NCBI GenBank assembly: GCA_934572335.1
Contig: CAKTKU010000008.1
Span: 13,464 to 77,463, forward strand
Length of the DNA: 64,000 nt
Source: an uncultured Oscillospiraceae bacterium
Lineage (GTDB): Bacteria; Bacillota; Clostridia; Oscillospirales; Oscillospiraceae
Direction of reading: 5' to 3'
The position numbers were made by a program, and so were the translations under genes. The notes beneath the pieces were generated by a model. The model ran no database searches. It saw only the letters and a list, made by a program, of their open reading frames with translations, and was not told the origin of the DNA. Shown in pieces: positions 42,200 through 51,489 of the stretch (the stretch's first letter is position 1; each line of letters opens with the position of its first letter).

Positions 42200-42982
42200 T
42201 TACTCAATTATCTTTTCAATTATTTCATCAACGTCCCCGCCGGTAAAGCTCAGCTCATAGTCGCCGTCCTGCCTCGTGACGGACACGCTGCCCATGCTGC
42301 AAAGCTCCAGAACCGACACGAACGCCGCGACGACCTCCGACCGCGTCCGGCAGGTCTTATAAAGCTCATTGAGCGTGACATCGCCCGCGCGCAGGAGGTC
42401 GAGTATCTGGCGGCTCTTGTCCTTGACGCTGTATATGATCCTGTGCGGTATGGCACCGGCGAGCAGCTCCGTCTCCGGGGCCTTGACGCCGCGCGAGTAT
42501 ATCGCGTGCAGCGCGCGCAGAAGATCGGCGGGTTCATGCTTATATGTGTACTCATTCGATGGCTTAGGCAGCGGTTCCGGCATTTTCGCGTAATACAGCA
42601 TACCAAGCTCCGACGCTTTTTTCAGCTCCGGCACTATCTTCTGCACCGCGGCAAGCGCGTCGCGCGCCTTGAGCTGTTCCAGCGACGCGATGAGCACTTC
42701 AAGCTCCGACACCTCTTCCTCGGTCGTGAGAAGCGTTCTCGTCTTTATATACAGCAGATGCGCCGCCATCTGGATGAACTCGCTCGCAATCTCAAGATCC
42801 ATGCTCTCCATTTCCGCCAGATAGGCAAGATACTGGTCGAGTATGTCGGCGATCCTGATGTCGCGTATCTCGATTTTGTTTTTGGAGAGGAGCATCAGAA
42901 TAAGGCTGAGCGGACCCTCGAAGTCCTGAAGCTCGTCCTTTTCCCTAACAATGCCCTCAAGATGAAAGCTGGGATTTTCCAT
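42200..42982 (-). CDS. scpA: Segregation and condensation protein A
   Basis: 260-residue kleisin that bridges the SMC heads. LQDFEGPLSLILMLLSKNKIEIRDIRIADILDQYL at the N-terminus and the C-terminal winged helix (EVVAAFVSVLELCSMGSVSVTRQDGDYELSF) are typical. The ATG at 42982 is chosen over a longer open frame that enters the upstream protease gene. It lies 7 nt after that gene and just before scpB. Confidence 0.94.
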   Translation of the reverse strand: MENPSFHLEGIVREKDELQDFEGPLSLILMLLSKNKIEIRDIRIADILDQYLAYLAEMESMDLEIASEFIQMAAHLLYIKTRTLLTTEEEVSELEVLIASLEQLKARDALAAVQKIVPELKKASELGMLYYAKMPEPLPKPSNEYTYKHEPADLLRALHAIYSRGVKAPETELLAGAIPHRIIYSVKDKSRQILDLLRAGDVTLNELYKTCRTRSEVVAAFVSVLELCSMGSVSVTRQDGDYELSFTGGDVDEIIEKIIE

Positions 42983-42989
42983 TAAACGC

Positions 42990-43703
42990 TCACTTATAGA
43001 ATAAATAATACACAAGGTCGCACCCGCCCTGCGCAATGGGCAGCAGCGCGGAAAACGCCCAGTCGATCGCGGCGGACAGAGGTCTGCCGAGCACGCCCGT
43101 GGCGACGAGCGCAAACATGATGATCGAGCCGTACTTCTCATAGCGCATGAGCTTATAGTACCGCTCATCGCTCATGACCGAGAAGAGAACCTTCGACCCG
43201 TCAAGCGGCGAGATGGGGATAAGATTGAATATCGCAAGTCCAAGGCTGATGTACGCCGTGAGCTGGAGCATCGTGAGAAAATAGCTACCGACGTCGGAGC
43301 GCCCAAGCGGGATATAAGCCACTCCATAGAAAAACATGAACACCACGGCAATGACAATATTGCTCACAGGTCCCGCAAGGGCGGTCAATGCCATGCCGCG
43401 CTTGGGGTTTTTGAACTTGAACATGTTCACCGGCACGGGCTTCGCCCAGCCGACATGGAACACCAGCATTATCAAAAGCCCCATGGGGTCCAGATGTTTG
43501 ATGGGGTTGAGCGTGAGACGTCCGGCGCGCTTTGCCGTGTCGTCGCCAAGCTTGTAGGCGACGAGCCCGTGACTGAGCTCATGGAGCGTGATGCACACCA
43601 GCGACGGGATAAGCCCGAGCAGGATGCTCAGCACGTATGTGAAATCCAGCCCGTCCCATATTGATTTGATTCCGCTAATAAAACTCACCCCGGGATCATG
43701 CAC
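42990..43703 (-). CDS. Site-2 protease family membrane metalloprotease (M50)
   Basis: 237 residues. Zinc motif HELSH (His41, Glu42, His45 counted from the GTG at 43703) and NLIPISPLDGSKV with the third ligand Asp. About six hydrophobic segments. It resembles the YwhC/Rip-like M50 proteins found upstream of scpA in Firmicutes. The start is uncertain: the GTG at 43703 has AAAGG 6 nt upstream; the GTG at 43688 and the longer frame to 43769 lack a ribosome binding site. Substrate unknown. Confidence 0.85.
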   Translation of the reverse strand: MHDPGVSFISGIKSIWDGLDFTYVLSILLGLIPSLVCITLHELSHGLVAYKLGDDTAKRAGRLTLNPIKHLDPMGLLIMLVFHVGWAKPVPVNMFKFKNPKRGMALTALAGPVSNIVIAVVFMFFYGVAYIPLGRSDVGSYFLTMLQLTAYISLGLAIFNLIPISPLDGSKVLFSVMSDERYYKLMRYEKYGSIIMFALVATGVLGRPLSAAIDWAFSALLPIAQGGCDLVYYLFYK

Positions 43704-43813
43704 ACGCGCCTTTGCGCGTATACTAACTTTAGTTATTTTATCAAATTCTATCACAAAATACAAGAGCAAGGCAATATAAACTTGCCTTGCTCCGCATTTT
43801 TTATTATATCAAC

Positions 43814-44401
43814 TTATATCAGCTTTGTCAGCTCGCTCATCAGATCGTCGCGTCCCTGCCCTTTTTCGGCGGAAAACGGGATGATGCGCACATCGTCCGG
43901 CAGCTCAAGCGTCGCGCGTATCAGCGCAAGATTCGGCTCGATCTCGCTCTTTTTGAGCTTGTCGAGCTTGTTTGCGACAACAACGAGCGGACAGCCGGAG
44001 TCCTTGAACCATTGCGCCATGGTGATGTCGTCCGCCGTGGGCTTGTGGCGGGAGTCAACGATCATCACGCCGAGGCGGAAAAGCCCGGAGGCAAAGAAGT
44101 CCTCCATCAGCCGCCCCCAGCGCTCGCGCTCACTGCGCGAGACCTTTGCGTAGCCGTAGCCCGGCAGGTCGACAAGATAGAGCTTGCCGTCGATGAGAAA
44201 ATAATTCACATGGATGGTCTTGCCCGGCTCAGAGCCGACGCGCGCAAAGTTCCTGCGGTTGAGAAGCCGGTTTATCACTGACGACTTGCCGACGTTGGAT
44301 TTCCCGGCAAAGGCGACGCACGGCACGGAGCTTTGGATAAACTGCTCCCTCGACGCGGCGGACTTTATAAACTCTGTCTTATTAACATTCAGAGCTGCCA
44401 T
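43814..44401 (-). CDS. engB: Ribosome biogenesis GTPase YsxC/EngB
   Basis: 195 residues. G1 GKSNVGKSS (about residue 33), G3 DLPGYGYAKVS, G4 NKLDKL. Essential for 50S assembly in B. subtilis. It is directly after lon (25 nt), the conserved clpX-lon-ysxC order. Confidence 0.96.
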   Translation of the reverse strand: MAALNVNKTEFIKSAASREQFIQSSVPCVAFAGKSNVGKSSVINRLLNRRNFARVGSEPGKTIHVNYFLIDGKLYLVDLPGYGYAKVSRSERERWGRLMEDFFASGLFRLGVMIVDSRHKPTADDITMAQWFKDSGCPLVVVANKLDKLKKSEIEPNLALIRATLELPDDVRIIPFSAEKGQGRDDLMSELTKLI

Positions 44402-44426
44402 GTATGTCTCCTTTCTGCCTGAAATA

Positions 44427-46829
44427 TCACTGTCTCACCTTGTGCGCGTCCGCCGTCTTGCCAAGCATACCGGCAGCGGCCATGTGCGCCTCGCCCTTTT
44501 CGGGGACAAGCGCGGCGGCGAGCGCCTCGTCGGCATAGCTGACGGGAATGAAGCTTATCTGCGCGCGCACCTTCTGGTCTATCTCCTCCAGGTCGGAAAC
44601 ATTCTCCGCCGGGATTATGACGGTCTTTATGCCGGAGCGCAGCGCCGCCATCGTCTTTTCGCGCAGTCCGCCTATCGGCAGCACGCGCCCGCGCAGTGTG
44701 ATCTCTCCCGTCATTGCCACATCGTGCCGCACCGGGCGGCCGGTCAGCGCGGAGACGAGCGCCACGCAGGTCGTCACACCGGCGGACGGACCGTCCTTCG
44801 GCACCGCGCCCTCCGGGTAGTGGATATGTATGTCCCTGTTCTTATAGAACTCCGGGTCAATGCCGAGCTTCACGGCGCGGCTGCGGATAAAGCTGACCGC
44901 CGCCTTTGCCGACTCCTTCATCACATCACCCAGATTGCCGGTAAGCTCCAGCCTGCCGCTGCCCTCGGTGACAAGCGCTTCAACATCAAGCGTTTCGCCG
45001 CCGACGGAGGTATACGCCAGCCCGTGCACGAGTCCGACCTCATCATAAAAGCGGAAGGGTTCGGGTTTGAACTTTATCGGTCCAAGAATATCCTCAAGCT
45101 TACCCGCCTTGAGCGTAAGGCTCTTATACTTTCCCTCGGCGATCCCGCCCGCGGCCTTGCGGCATACGGCGGCAAGCTCGCGCTCAAGAAGTCTCACGCC
45201 GGATTCGCGCGTATACCCGGAGATGATCTCGCGCAGTGCCGTGTCGTCCGCCTTGAGCTGGCTCGCTTTCAAGCCGTGCTTTTTGCGCTGCTTGGGCAGA
45301 AGATGGCACTTTGCGATCTCCACCTTCTCCTCGTCAGTATAGCTGTGCAGCTCTATGACCTCCATACGGTCGAGCAGCGCGCGGGGTATCGTATCTGTGG
45401 TGTTCGCCGTGGTGATGAAGAACACACCAGAAAGGTCTATCGGTATCTCAAGGAAATTATCGCGGAATGTGCTGTTCTGCTCGCCGTCGAGCGCTTCCAG
45501 CAGAGCCGCGGACGGATCGCCGCGGTAGTCGGAGCCGAGCTTGTCGATCTCGTCGAGCACCATGAGCGGGTTCATGCTGCCGCTCTGGATAATACCGCTG
45601 ACAATGCGCCCCGGCATCGAGCCGATATATGTCTTGCGATGGCCGCGTATCTCGGCCTCATCATGCACGCCGCCGAGCGACACGCGGCAGAGCTTGCGGT
45701 TTGTGGCGCGGGCAATGCTCATGGCTATGCTGGTCTTGCCCGTTCCCGGAGGACCGACAAGGCACAAAAGCCCACCCTTCATCTCCGGGGAGAGCTGCTT
45801 GACCGCAAGGTATTCAAGCACGCGCCCCTTGACCTTGTCCAGGCCGTAATGCTCATCGTCCAGCAGCTTGCGCGCCTTCGCGATGTCGACGGTCTCCTTC
45901 GTGGTTTTTCCCCAAGGTATCTCAAGGCACACGTCCAGATACCCGCGCAGCACCGCCGCCTCGGATGAGCCGAACGGCTGCTTTGTGAGCCGTCCAAGCT
46001 CCTTGAGGAGCTTTTCACGCACATCGTCCGCCACAGGGAGCGCATTTATCTTCGTGCGGTAATCGTCGATATCGTCGACCTGCCCGTCCTCGCCGAGCTC
46101 CGCCTGTATGACCTTCAGCTCTTCGCGCAGGTAATATTCACGCTGGTTCTGGTTTATCGCTTCCTGCGCCGCGTCGTTTATCTCTTTTTCAAGAGTGATG
46201 ATATTCAGTTCATTATTTAGCAGCTTGACAAGCAGCGTGAGACGCCGGCAGGGATAAAGCTCCTCCAGCAGTGCCTGCTTATCCTCAATGCTGAAACGGA
46301 CATTCTGCGCGATGTAATTTGAGAAATACTCCGGTGTGGGATTTGCGAGAAGATTGAGCAGCTGCTCGTTTATCATGTCGGGGTTGAGCTGCACGTACTC
46401 CTCAAAGAGGGAGAGGCAGTTGCGCAGAAGCGCTTCCTTGCGCGCCGCGCTCACGCGCTCGGGCTTATCCGCAAGCTCGCGCACCTCGGCGGTATAGCAC
46501 TTGCCCGTGGTGTCGATATCTATCGCCTCTGCGCGGTACAGACCCTCCACAAGTACGCGCGTCACGCCTCCGCGCGGCTGGTGGAGCTGCTGGCGCACGC
46601 GGCACACGATGCCGATGTGGTATATATCGCTCTCGTCCGGCGCGTCGGCAACAGGGTCTTTCTGCGCAGCGAGGAAGATGAGCTGATCCGTGCTCACCGC
46701 CTCGTTGAGCGCCGCGACGGATATACTGCGCTCCACATCGAATGTGAGCAGCATTCCCGGGAAAACGCTCAGCCCGCGCAGCGCAAGCAGAGGCATATTT
46801 TTAACATCGTATAATATTTCGCTGTTCAT
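44427..46829 (-). CDS. lon: ATP-dependent protease Lon
   Basis: 800 residues: N-terminal substrate domain (1-210), AAA+ domain with Walker A GPPGTGKT at 359-366 and the DEIDKL Walker B, and a Ser-Lys protease domain with the nucleophile Ser682 in KDGPSAGVTT and the Lys in GGLREKTMAAL. Degrades misfolded and regulatory proteins. The ribosome binding site AAAGGAGA lies 9 nt before the ATG; clpX is 36 nt upstream. Confidence 0.98.
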   Translation of the reverse strand: MNSEILYDVKNMPLLALRGLSVFPGMLLTFDVERSISVAALNEAVSTDQLIFLAAQKDPVADAPDESDIYHIGIVCRVRQQLHQPRGGVTRVLVEGLYRAEAIDIDTTGKCYTAEVRELADKPERVSAARKEALLRNCLSLFEEYVQLNPDMINEQLLNLLANPTPEYFSNYIAQNVRFSIEDKQALLEELYPCRRLTLLVKLLNNELNIITLEKEINDAAQEAINQNQREYYLREELKVIQAELGEDGQVDDIDDYRTKINALPVADDVREKLLKELGRLTKQPFGSSEAAVLRGYLDVCLEIPWGKTTKETVDIAKARKLLDDEHYGLDKVKGRVLEYLAVKQLSPEMKGGLLCLVGPPGTGKTSIAMSIARATNRKLCRVSLGGVHDEAEIRGHRKTYIGSMPGRIVSGIIQSGSMNPLMVLDEIDKLGSDYRGDPSAALLEALDGEQNSTFRDNFLEIPIDLSGVFFITTANTTDTIPRALLDRMEVIELHSYTDEEKVEIAKCHLLPKQRKKHGLKASQLKADDTALREIISGYTRESGVRLLERELAAVCRKAAGGIAEGKYKSLTLKAGKLEDILGPIKFKPEPFRFYDEVGLVHGLAYTSVGGETLDVEALVTEGSGRLELTGNLGDVMKESAKAAVSFIRSRAVKLGIDPEFYKNRDIHIHYPEGAVPKDGPSAGVTTCVALVSALTGRPVRHDVAMTGEITLRGRVLPIGGLREKTMAALRSGIKTVIIPAENVSDLEEIDQKVRAQISFIPVSYADEALAAALVPEKGEAHMAAAGMLGKTADAHKVRQ

Positions 46830-46865
46830 ACTGTTTTCTCCTTTCAGGAGGATGGAAATGCGCGG

Positions 46866-48128
46866 TCAAGCCTTGTCGTTGATATGCTCGACACGCGGCT
46901 GCTCCGTGCCGTTGACGCTCGCCGCGGTGATGACCACGCGGCTCACCGTCGGGTCGGACGGCACAGTGTACATGATGTTTGTCATCACGCCCTCCATGAC
47001 GCTGCGCAGTCCGCGCGCGCCGATCTTCATCGCGATCGCCTTGTCGGCGACAGCTTCCAGCGCCTCCGGCTCAAAATCGAGTTTGACCTTGTCAAAGTCA
47101 AACAGCGCCTTGTACTGCTTTGTCATGGCGTTCTTGGGTTCGGTAAGTATGCGCACAAGGTCGTCGCGTGTGAGCGAGGCGAGCGAGGCGATAACCGGCA
47201 GACGGCCGACAAGCTCCGGGATGATGCCGAACTTCAAAAGGTCGTGCTGCTGCACCTGCGCAAGTATCTCGCCAACGTCGCGCTCATTGCTGCTGACAAT
47301 ATCCGCGCCGAAGCCCATGGTCTTTTTGTTCGTGCGTTTTTCAATTATTTTATCCAGCCCGTCGAACGCGCCGCCGCAGATAAAGAGAATATTTGTCGTG
47401 TCGACCTGAATAAACTCCTGATGCGGGTGCTTGCGTCCGCCCTGAGGGGGGACGTTCGCCACGGTGCCCTCCAAAAGCTTCAGAAGCGCCTGCTGCACGC
47501 CTTCGCCGGAGACGTCGCGCGTGATGGAGGTGTTCTCGCTCTTGCGGGCGATCTTATCTATCTCATCGATGTAGATTATGCCGCGCTGTGCGCGCTCCAC
47601 GTCAAAATCCGCCGCCTGAAGGAGCTTGAGGATGACGTTTTCTACGTCCTCGCCGACGTAACCGGCCTCGGTGAGAGTGGTGGCATCGGCAATGGCGAAC
47701 GGCACGTCGAGCATCTTCGCAAGCGTCTGGGCGAAGAGCGTTTTGCCGCTGCCGGTGGGACCTATGAGCAGTATGTTGCTCTTTTGCAGCTCAACATCCG
47801 ACTTGCCGGACTGGAGAATGCGCTTATAGTGATTGTACACGGCGACGGACAGCGCGATCTTCGCCCTGTCCTGCCCTATGACATACTCGTCAAGGCGTGC
47901 CTTGATCTGCATGGGCTTGGGCAGGTTGTCAAACTTGAGCGTCAGCCCGTCGTAGCCGTTGACGCTCGGAGCTGCCGGCATGCCGCCCTCGTCGATTATA
48001 CTGGCGCACATGCGCACGCACTCATCACATATATAGCTGCCGTTTCCGGCAATAAGCCTGTTGACCGCAGACTGCGGCTTGCCGCAGAATGAACATCTCA
48101 GGCTTCTTCTGTCATCAAACTTACCCAT
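46866..48128 (-). CDS. clpX: ATP-dependent Clp protease ATP-binding subunit ClpX
   Basis: 420-residue AAA+ unfoldase. The N-terminal zinc-binding domain has CSFCGK and CDEC; Walker A is GPTGSGKT, Walker B IIYIDEIDKI; the IGF-type loop for ClpP docking appears as TMGFGA. The start ATG at 48128 (MGKFDDRRS) lies behind a GAAGG site. A terminator hairpin separates it from clpP. Confidence 0.97.
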   Translation of the reverse strand: MGKFDDRRSLRCSFCGKPQSAVNRLIAGNGSYICDECVRMCASIIDEGGMPAAPSVNGYDGLTLKFDNLPKPMQIKARLDEYVIGQDRAKIALSVAVYNHYKRILQSGKSDVELQKSNILLIGPTGSGKTLFAQTLAKMLDVPFAIADATTLTEAGYVGEDVENVILKLLQAADFDVERAQRGIIYIDEIDKIARKSENTSITRDVSGEGVQQALLKLLEGTVANVPPQGGRKHPHQEFIQVDTTNILFICGGAFDGLDKIIEKRTNKKTMGFGADIVSSNERDVGEILAQVQQHDLLKFGIIPELVGRLPVIASLASLTRDDLVRILTEPKNAMTKQYKALFDFDKVKLDFEPEALEAVADKAIAMKIGARGLRSVMEGVMTNIMYTVPSDPTVSRVVITAASVNGTEQPRVEHINDKA

Positions 48129-48150
48129 GCTGGTTTTCCCTTCTTCCATT

Positions 48151-48182
48151 AAAACTATGGGGGAACGACTGTTCCCCCATAG
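48151..48182 (-). terminator. Terminator between clpP and clpX
   Basis: CTATGGGGGAAC / GTTCCCCCATAG 12-bp stem, 4-nt loop, then TTTTAATGG on the minus strand, ending about 22 nt before the clpX ATG. Confidence 0.85.
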
Positions 48183-48200
48183 AAAATCATGTTCTACGAT

Positions 48201-48782
48201 TCAGCGCTTGTATATGACCTTGTCGATGATACCGTAGCTCTGTGCTTCCTCAGCGGTCATGAAGTGGTCGCGCTCGCAGTCCGCCTCGATTGTCTCAATG
48301 CTCTTGCCGGTGTTCTCGGCAAGGATGGAGTTGAGCCGCTTCTTTATCTTGAGTATCTGCTCGGCCTGAATCTGAATGTCGGTGCACTGCCCCTGGCTGC
48401 CGCCGGAGGGCTGGTGGATCATAATCTCGGCATTGGGCAGCGCGATGCGCTTACCTTTCGCGCCGCAGGACAGCAGGAACGCACCCATGGAGGCCGCCAT
48501 GCCGATGCAGATGGTGGAAACATCGGGCTTGATATACTGCATGGTGTCATATATCGCGAGACCGGCTGTCACAACGCCGCCGGGGCTGTTGATATAAAAC
48601 TGTATGTCCTTGTCGGGATCCTGCGCCTCAAGATACAAAAGCTGTGCCACGATGAGGCTCGCGGTCGTATTGTTGACCTCCTCGGAGAGCATGATGATCC
48701 TGTCGTTAAGAAGACGGGAGAAAATATCATACGAACGCTCGCCGCGGCTGGTCTGTTCCACTACATAAGGTACTAAACTCAT
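48201..48782 (-). CDS. clpP: ATP-dependent Clp protease proteolytic subunit ClpP
   Basis: 193 residues with the complete catalytic triad Ser98 (GMAASMGAF), His123 (MIHQPSGG) and Asp172 (CERDHFM). Forms the 14-mer chamber served by ClpX and other Clp ATPases. It sits between tig (61 nt) and clpX, as in many bacteria. Confidence 0.98.
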   Translation of the reverse strand: MSLVPYVVEQTSRGERSYDIFSRLLNDRIIMLSEEVNNTTASLIVAQLLYLEAQDPDKDIQFYINSPGGVVTAGLAIYDTMQYIKPDVSTICIGMAASMGAFLLSCGAKGKRIALPNAEIMIHQPSGGSQGQCTDIQIQAEQILKIKKRLNSILAENTGKSIETIEADCERDHFMTAEEAQSYGIIDKVIYKR

Positions 48783-48843
48783 TCTATTAAACTCTCCTTC
48801 AAAATATCAGCGTCCAAGAGAGCATATCCTATATCCCGGATAA

Positions 48844-50352
48844 TTATTCAGCCTTGTCCTCGGTCTTGGGGGCGGCTTTCTTTCTGGTGGTCTTGGGCTT
48901 GGCTTCGGTCTTTTCCTCGGCAGCTTCCGCGCCGTCCTCTGCCTTCTTGGTCTTGGTGCTCTTCTTGGCCTTGGGCTTTGCCTCGGTCTCAGCCTCGGCG
49001 GCAGTCTCTTCGGCTGCTTCCTCGGTCTTTGCGGTCTTCTTGGCTCTGGTCTTCTTCGCGGGCTTTGCCTCGGCAACGACAGCGCTGTCGAACATTACAG
49101 AGGTCGCCTTGTCCTTCTTGCACTCTTCCTTGATGAAGTCAATGCCGAAGTAGTTCTTGAGTTCCTCGGGAGTGGCGCTGACATCCTCGCCGACCTTCTT
49201 GAGGTATTCCTCAACATCTTCATCACTGATCTCGATGTTCTCAGCCTTGACGATAGCGTCGATGAGCAGGTCGTTCTTGACCTGGAATTCTGCCGCGGGG
49301 CGGAGGCTGTTGTTGAGCGTCGCCTCGTCCAGACCCATCATCTCCTTGAGCTTATCAAAGGAAACGTTGCGGTCAGTCAGCCCGTAGTTGGCAGCATAGC
49401 CGCGGACCATCTCTTCGAGCTTGTCGTTGACCATGACGTCGGGAATGTCGGCAACGAGGTTATCGCACGCCTGACGGAGGATCTCAGTGCGGAAAGCGTT
49501 CTCCGCTCTCTCCTTCGCGGTCTTCTCGATATTGGCGCGGAGGTCAGCCTTGTACTCTTCGAGCGTGTCAAACTCGGAAACATCCTTGGCGAACTCGTCG
49601 TCCAGCTCAGGAAGCTCAGGAGTGGTGAGGCTATTGAGCTTGACCTTGAAGACAACTGCCTTACCGGCAAGATCCTCAACGTAATTCTCAGGGAAGGTGA
49701 TGTCGATATCCTTCTCCTCGCCGACGTTCATGCCGACGATCTGATCCTCAAAGCCGGGGACAAAGGAGTTAGAGCCGAGCTCAAGGTCGTAGCCCTCTGC
49801 CTTGCCGCCGTCGAAGCGCTCGCCGTTGAGATAGCCGTCAAAGTCGATATTCGCGGTGTCGCCCATCGCGGCGGCGCGATCCTCAACCGTCAGCATGCGC
49901 GCGTTGCGCTTGCGGGCGGCGTTGATCTCCGCGTCGACCTTGGCCTCGTCAACGACAACGGCTTCCTTCTCCGCCTCGAGACCCTTGTACTGACCGAGAG
50001 TGACCTCGGGGTAGAGGGTGACAACGAAGGTGTACTCCACAGTGCGGTCGTCCGTGACCTTGACATCGGAAACGGAGGGCGCGCCGACGATCCTCAGCTC
50101 GGAAGCGGTCAGTCCGGCTTCAAAAGCCTCGGGGGCGAGCTCATCAATAGCGTCCTGATAGAACACGTCCGCGCCGTACATACCCTCGACAACAGCGCGG
50201 GGCGCCTTGCCCTTGCGGAAGCCCGGAATATATATATCGCTCTTGGCTTTCAGATAGACCTTGTTGACGGCGGATTCGAATTCAGCCTTGTCGGTCTCTA
50301 CCTGAAATGATGCGGAACTATTTTCTTTCTTCTCTACGTTCTTGAGATTCAT
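48844..50352 (-). CDS. tig: Trigger factor with long charged C-terminal tail
   Basis: 502 residues. Ribosome-binding signature around GFRKGKAPRAVVEGMYG (about residues 40-56), PPIase domain (about 150-245) and chaperone arms up to about 420. The last 80 or so residues are almost only Lys, Ala, Glu and Thr, with several K/E/A repeats, and extend beyond the usual length (about 430). The chaperone meets nascent chains at the ribosome exit. Strong GGAGGA site and a sigma-A promoter. Confidence 0.95.
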   Translation of the reverse strand: MNLKNVEKKENSSASFQVETDKAEFESAVNKVYLKAKSDIYIPGFRKGKAPRAVVEGMYGADVFYQDAIDELAPEAFEAGLTASELRIVGAPSVSDVKVTDDRTVEYTFVVTLYPEVTLGQYKGLEAEKEAVVVDEAKVDAEINAARKRNARMLTVEDRAAAMGDTANIDFDGYLNGERFDGGKAEGYDLELGSNSFVPGFEDQIVGMNVGEEKDIDITFPENYVEDLAGKAVVFKVKLNSLTTPELPELDDEFAKDVSEFDTLEEYKADLRANIEKTAKERAENAFRTEILRQACDNLVADIPDVMVNDKLEEMVRGYAANYGLTDRNVSFDKLKEMMGLDEATLNNSLRPAAEFQVKNDLLIDAIVKAENIEISDEDVEEYLKKVGEDVSATPEELKNYFGIDFIKEECKKDKATSVMFDSAVVAEAKPAKKTRAKKTAKTEEAAEETAAEAETEAKPKAKKSTKTKKAEDGAEAAEEKTEAKPKTTRKKAAPKTEDKAE

Positions 50353-50389
50353 GGTTGATTTCCTCCTCTATATGTGCATAACCTGTTGT

Positions 50390-50418
50390 ATATTAGCAGA
50401 TTTCTTCTTTAAAATCAA
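50390..50418 (-). promoter_or_regulatory. Sigma-A promoter of tig
   Basis: Minus strand TTGATT (50413-50418), 17-nt spacer, TAATAT (50390-50395). Confidence 0.65.
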
Positions 50419-50457
50419 TGACAAATTAAATACTTTTTCAAGTTTTTCATAATTTGC

Positions 50458-51147
50458 TCAATCCATGAGTTTTACAGGCGTAAAATCCACAAAATCCGCC
50501 GAGACAAGCTTATACTGCGTCCCGTCGTGCCAGCCGTTGAAAGCATAGCGGCAGCCCTTGCCGTGAATATGCCCATAGCAGCACAGCCGCACGGCGTGCT
50601 CCTTCAAAAGCGCGAGTATTTCCGGGCATTTATAGTTCATGTATATCGGCGGATAGTGGAGGAAAACGAGCTTTTCCCGCTCCCCCGCCGCTTTCAGCGA
50701 CGTTTCAAGGCGCATTATCTCGCGGCGCATCACCTTTTTATCGTGCTCGCCGCCGCGCTCCTCCTCATAAAACCAACCGCGCGTGCCGCACAGGGTGTAC
50801 CCGCCGTATTCAAAGCAGTTGTTGTTGAGTATATCTATTGTATCTATCCCGTTTTCGGCAAAAAAACGCTTTGCCCGCGCCGCCGTGCTCCACCAGTAAT
50901 CGTGGTTGCCCTTGAGGATTATCTTCCGCCCCGGCAGGTTGTGGATGAAAAGGAAATCCTCCTTTGCGTCCTCTATCCCCATCGCCCAGCTCAGATCGCC
51001 GCACACGACGGTGACATCCTCCGGCGTCAGCGATGCGAACGCGGCTTTCAGCTTTTCCGCATGATTCGCCCAGTTGTCGCCGAATATGTCCATGGGCTTA
51101 TCCTTGCCGAGTGCAAGATGAAAATCGCCTATTGCATATAGTGCCAT
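50458..51147 (-). CDS. Calcineurin-like metallophosphoesterase
   Basis: 229 residues. The metal motifs are visible in order: IGDFHL (D-x-H), CGDLSW (GD), KGNHDYWW (GNHD), FLHYPP and YGHIHG. A close match to the family annotated as predicted phosphohydrolases in Firmicutes. Cytoplasmic; substrate unknown. Divergent from the DUF1540 gene, upstream of tig in the same direction. Confidence 0.88.
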   Translation of the reverse strand: MALYAIGDFHLALGKDKPMDIFGDNWANHAEKLKAAFASLTPEDVTVVCGDLSWAMGIEDAKEDFLFIHNLPGRKIILKGNHDYWWSTAARAKRFFAENGIDTIDILNNNCFEYGGYTLCGTRGWFYEEERGGEHDKKVMRREIMRLETSLKAAGEREKLVFLHYPPIYMNYKCPEILALLKEHAVRLCCYGHIHGKGCRYAFNGWHDGTQYKLVSADFVDFTPVKLMD

Positions 51148-51238
51148 ACATTCCTCGTATTTGTCAGAATAATAATCTATGCCGCTGCAAAAAATATAAC
51201 TGCAAGACCCAAAACCTACTTTTCAGGAGGCAGCAAAA

Positions 51239-51418
51239 ATGAGCGATAAAAGACGCGAAACCAATCCCGGCGTTGGCTGCGATGTCACCAACTGCAAGTA
51301 CAACACCATCGACTGCCGCTGCAACGCTTCCAAGATAAGCGTGCAGAACGAGAAGGCCTGCACCAAGGGCGAGACCTACTGCTCGACCTTCTGCCCCAGA
51401 GGCACGGCAAGCGATTGA
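51239..51418 (+). CDS. DUF1540 cysteine-rich mini-protein
   Basis: 59 residues with seven Cys (14, 19, 26, 28, 41, 48, 52) and the family pattern CxxxxCxYN...C followed by ISVQNEKACTKGETYCSTF. DUF1540 proteins occur mainly in spore-forming Firmicutes; metal binding is likely, function unproven. A CAGGAGG ribosome binding site lies 8 nt before the ATG. Alone on the plus strand between two minus-strand genes. Confidence 0.88.
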   Translation: MSDKRRETNPGVGCDVTNCKYNTIDCRCNASKISVQNEKACTKGETYCSTFCPRGTASD

Positions 51419-51489
51419 AGTGCGGACGGCGCGCTCGGCAGCATGAAGCTGTGATGCGTGTCCGCGCGGCAGGGGCAGCAGTCCCTGCC

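Noticed and set aside
44214..45968. A 584-codon plus-strand open frame
   Set aside because: Antisense to engB and lon, both with complete motifs.
51468..51489. Terminator after the DUF1540 gene
   Set aside because: GGCAGGG/CCCTGCC forms a stem, but there is no U-run on either side, so only a weak case.
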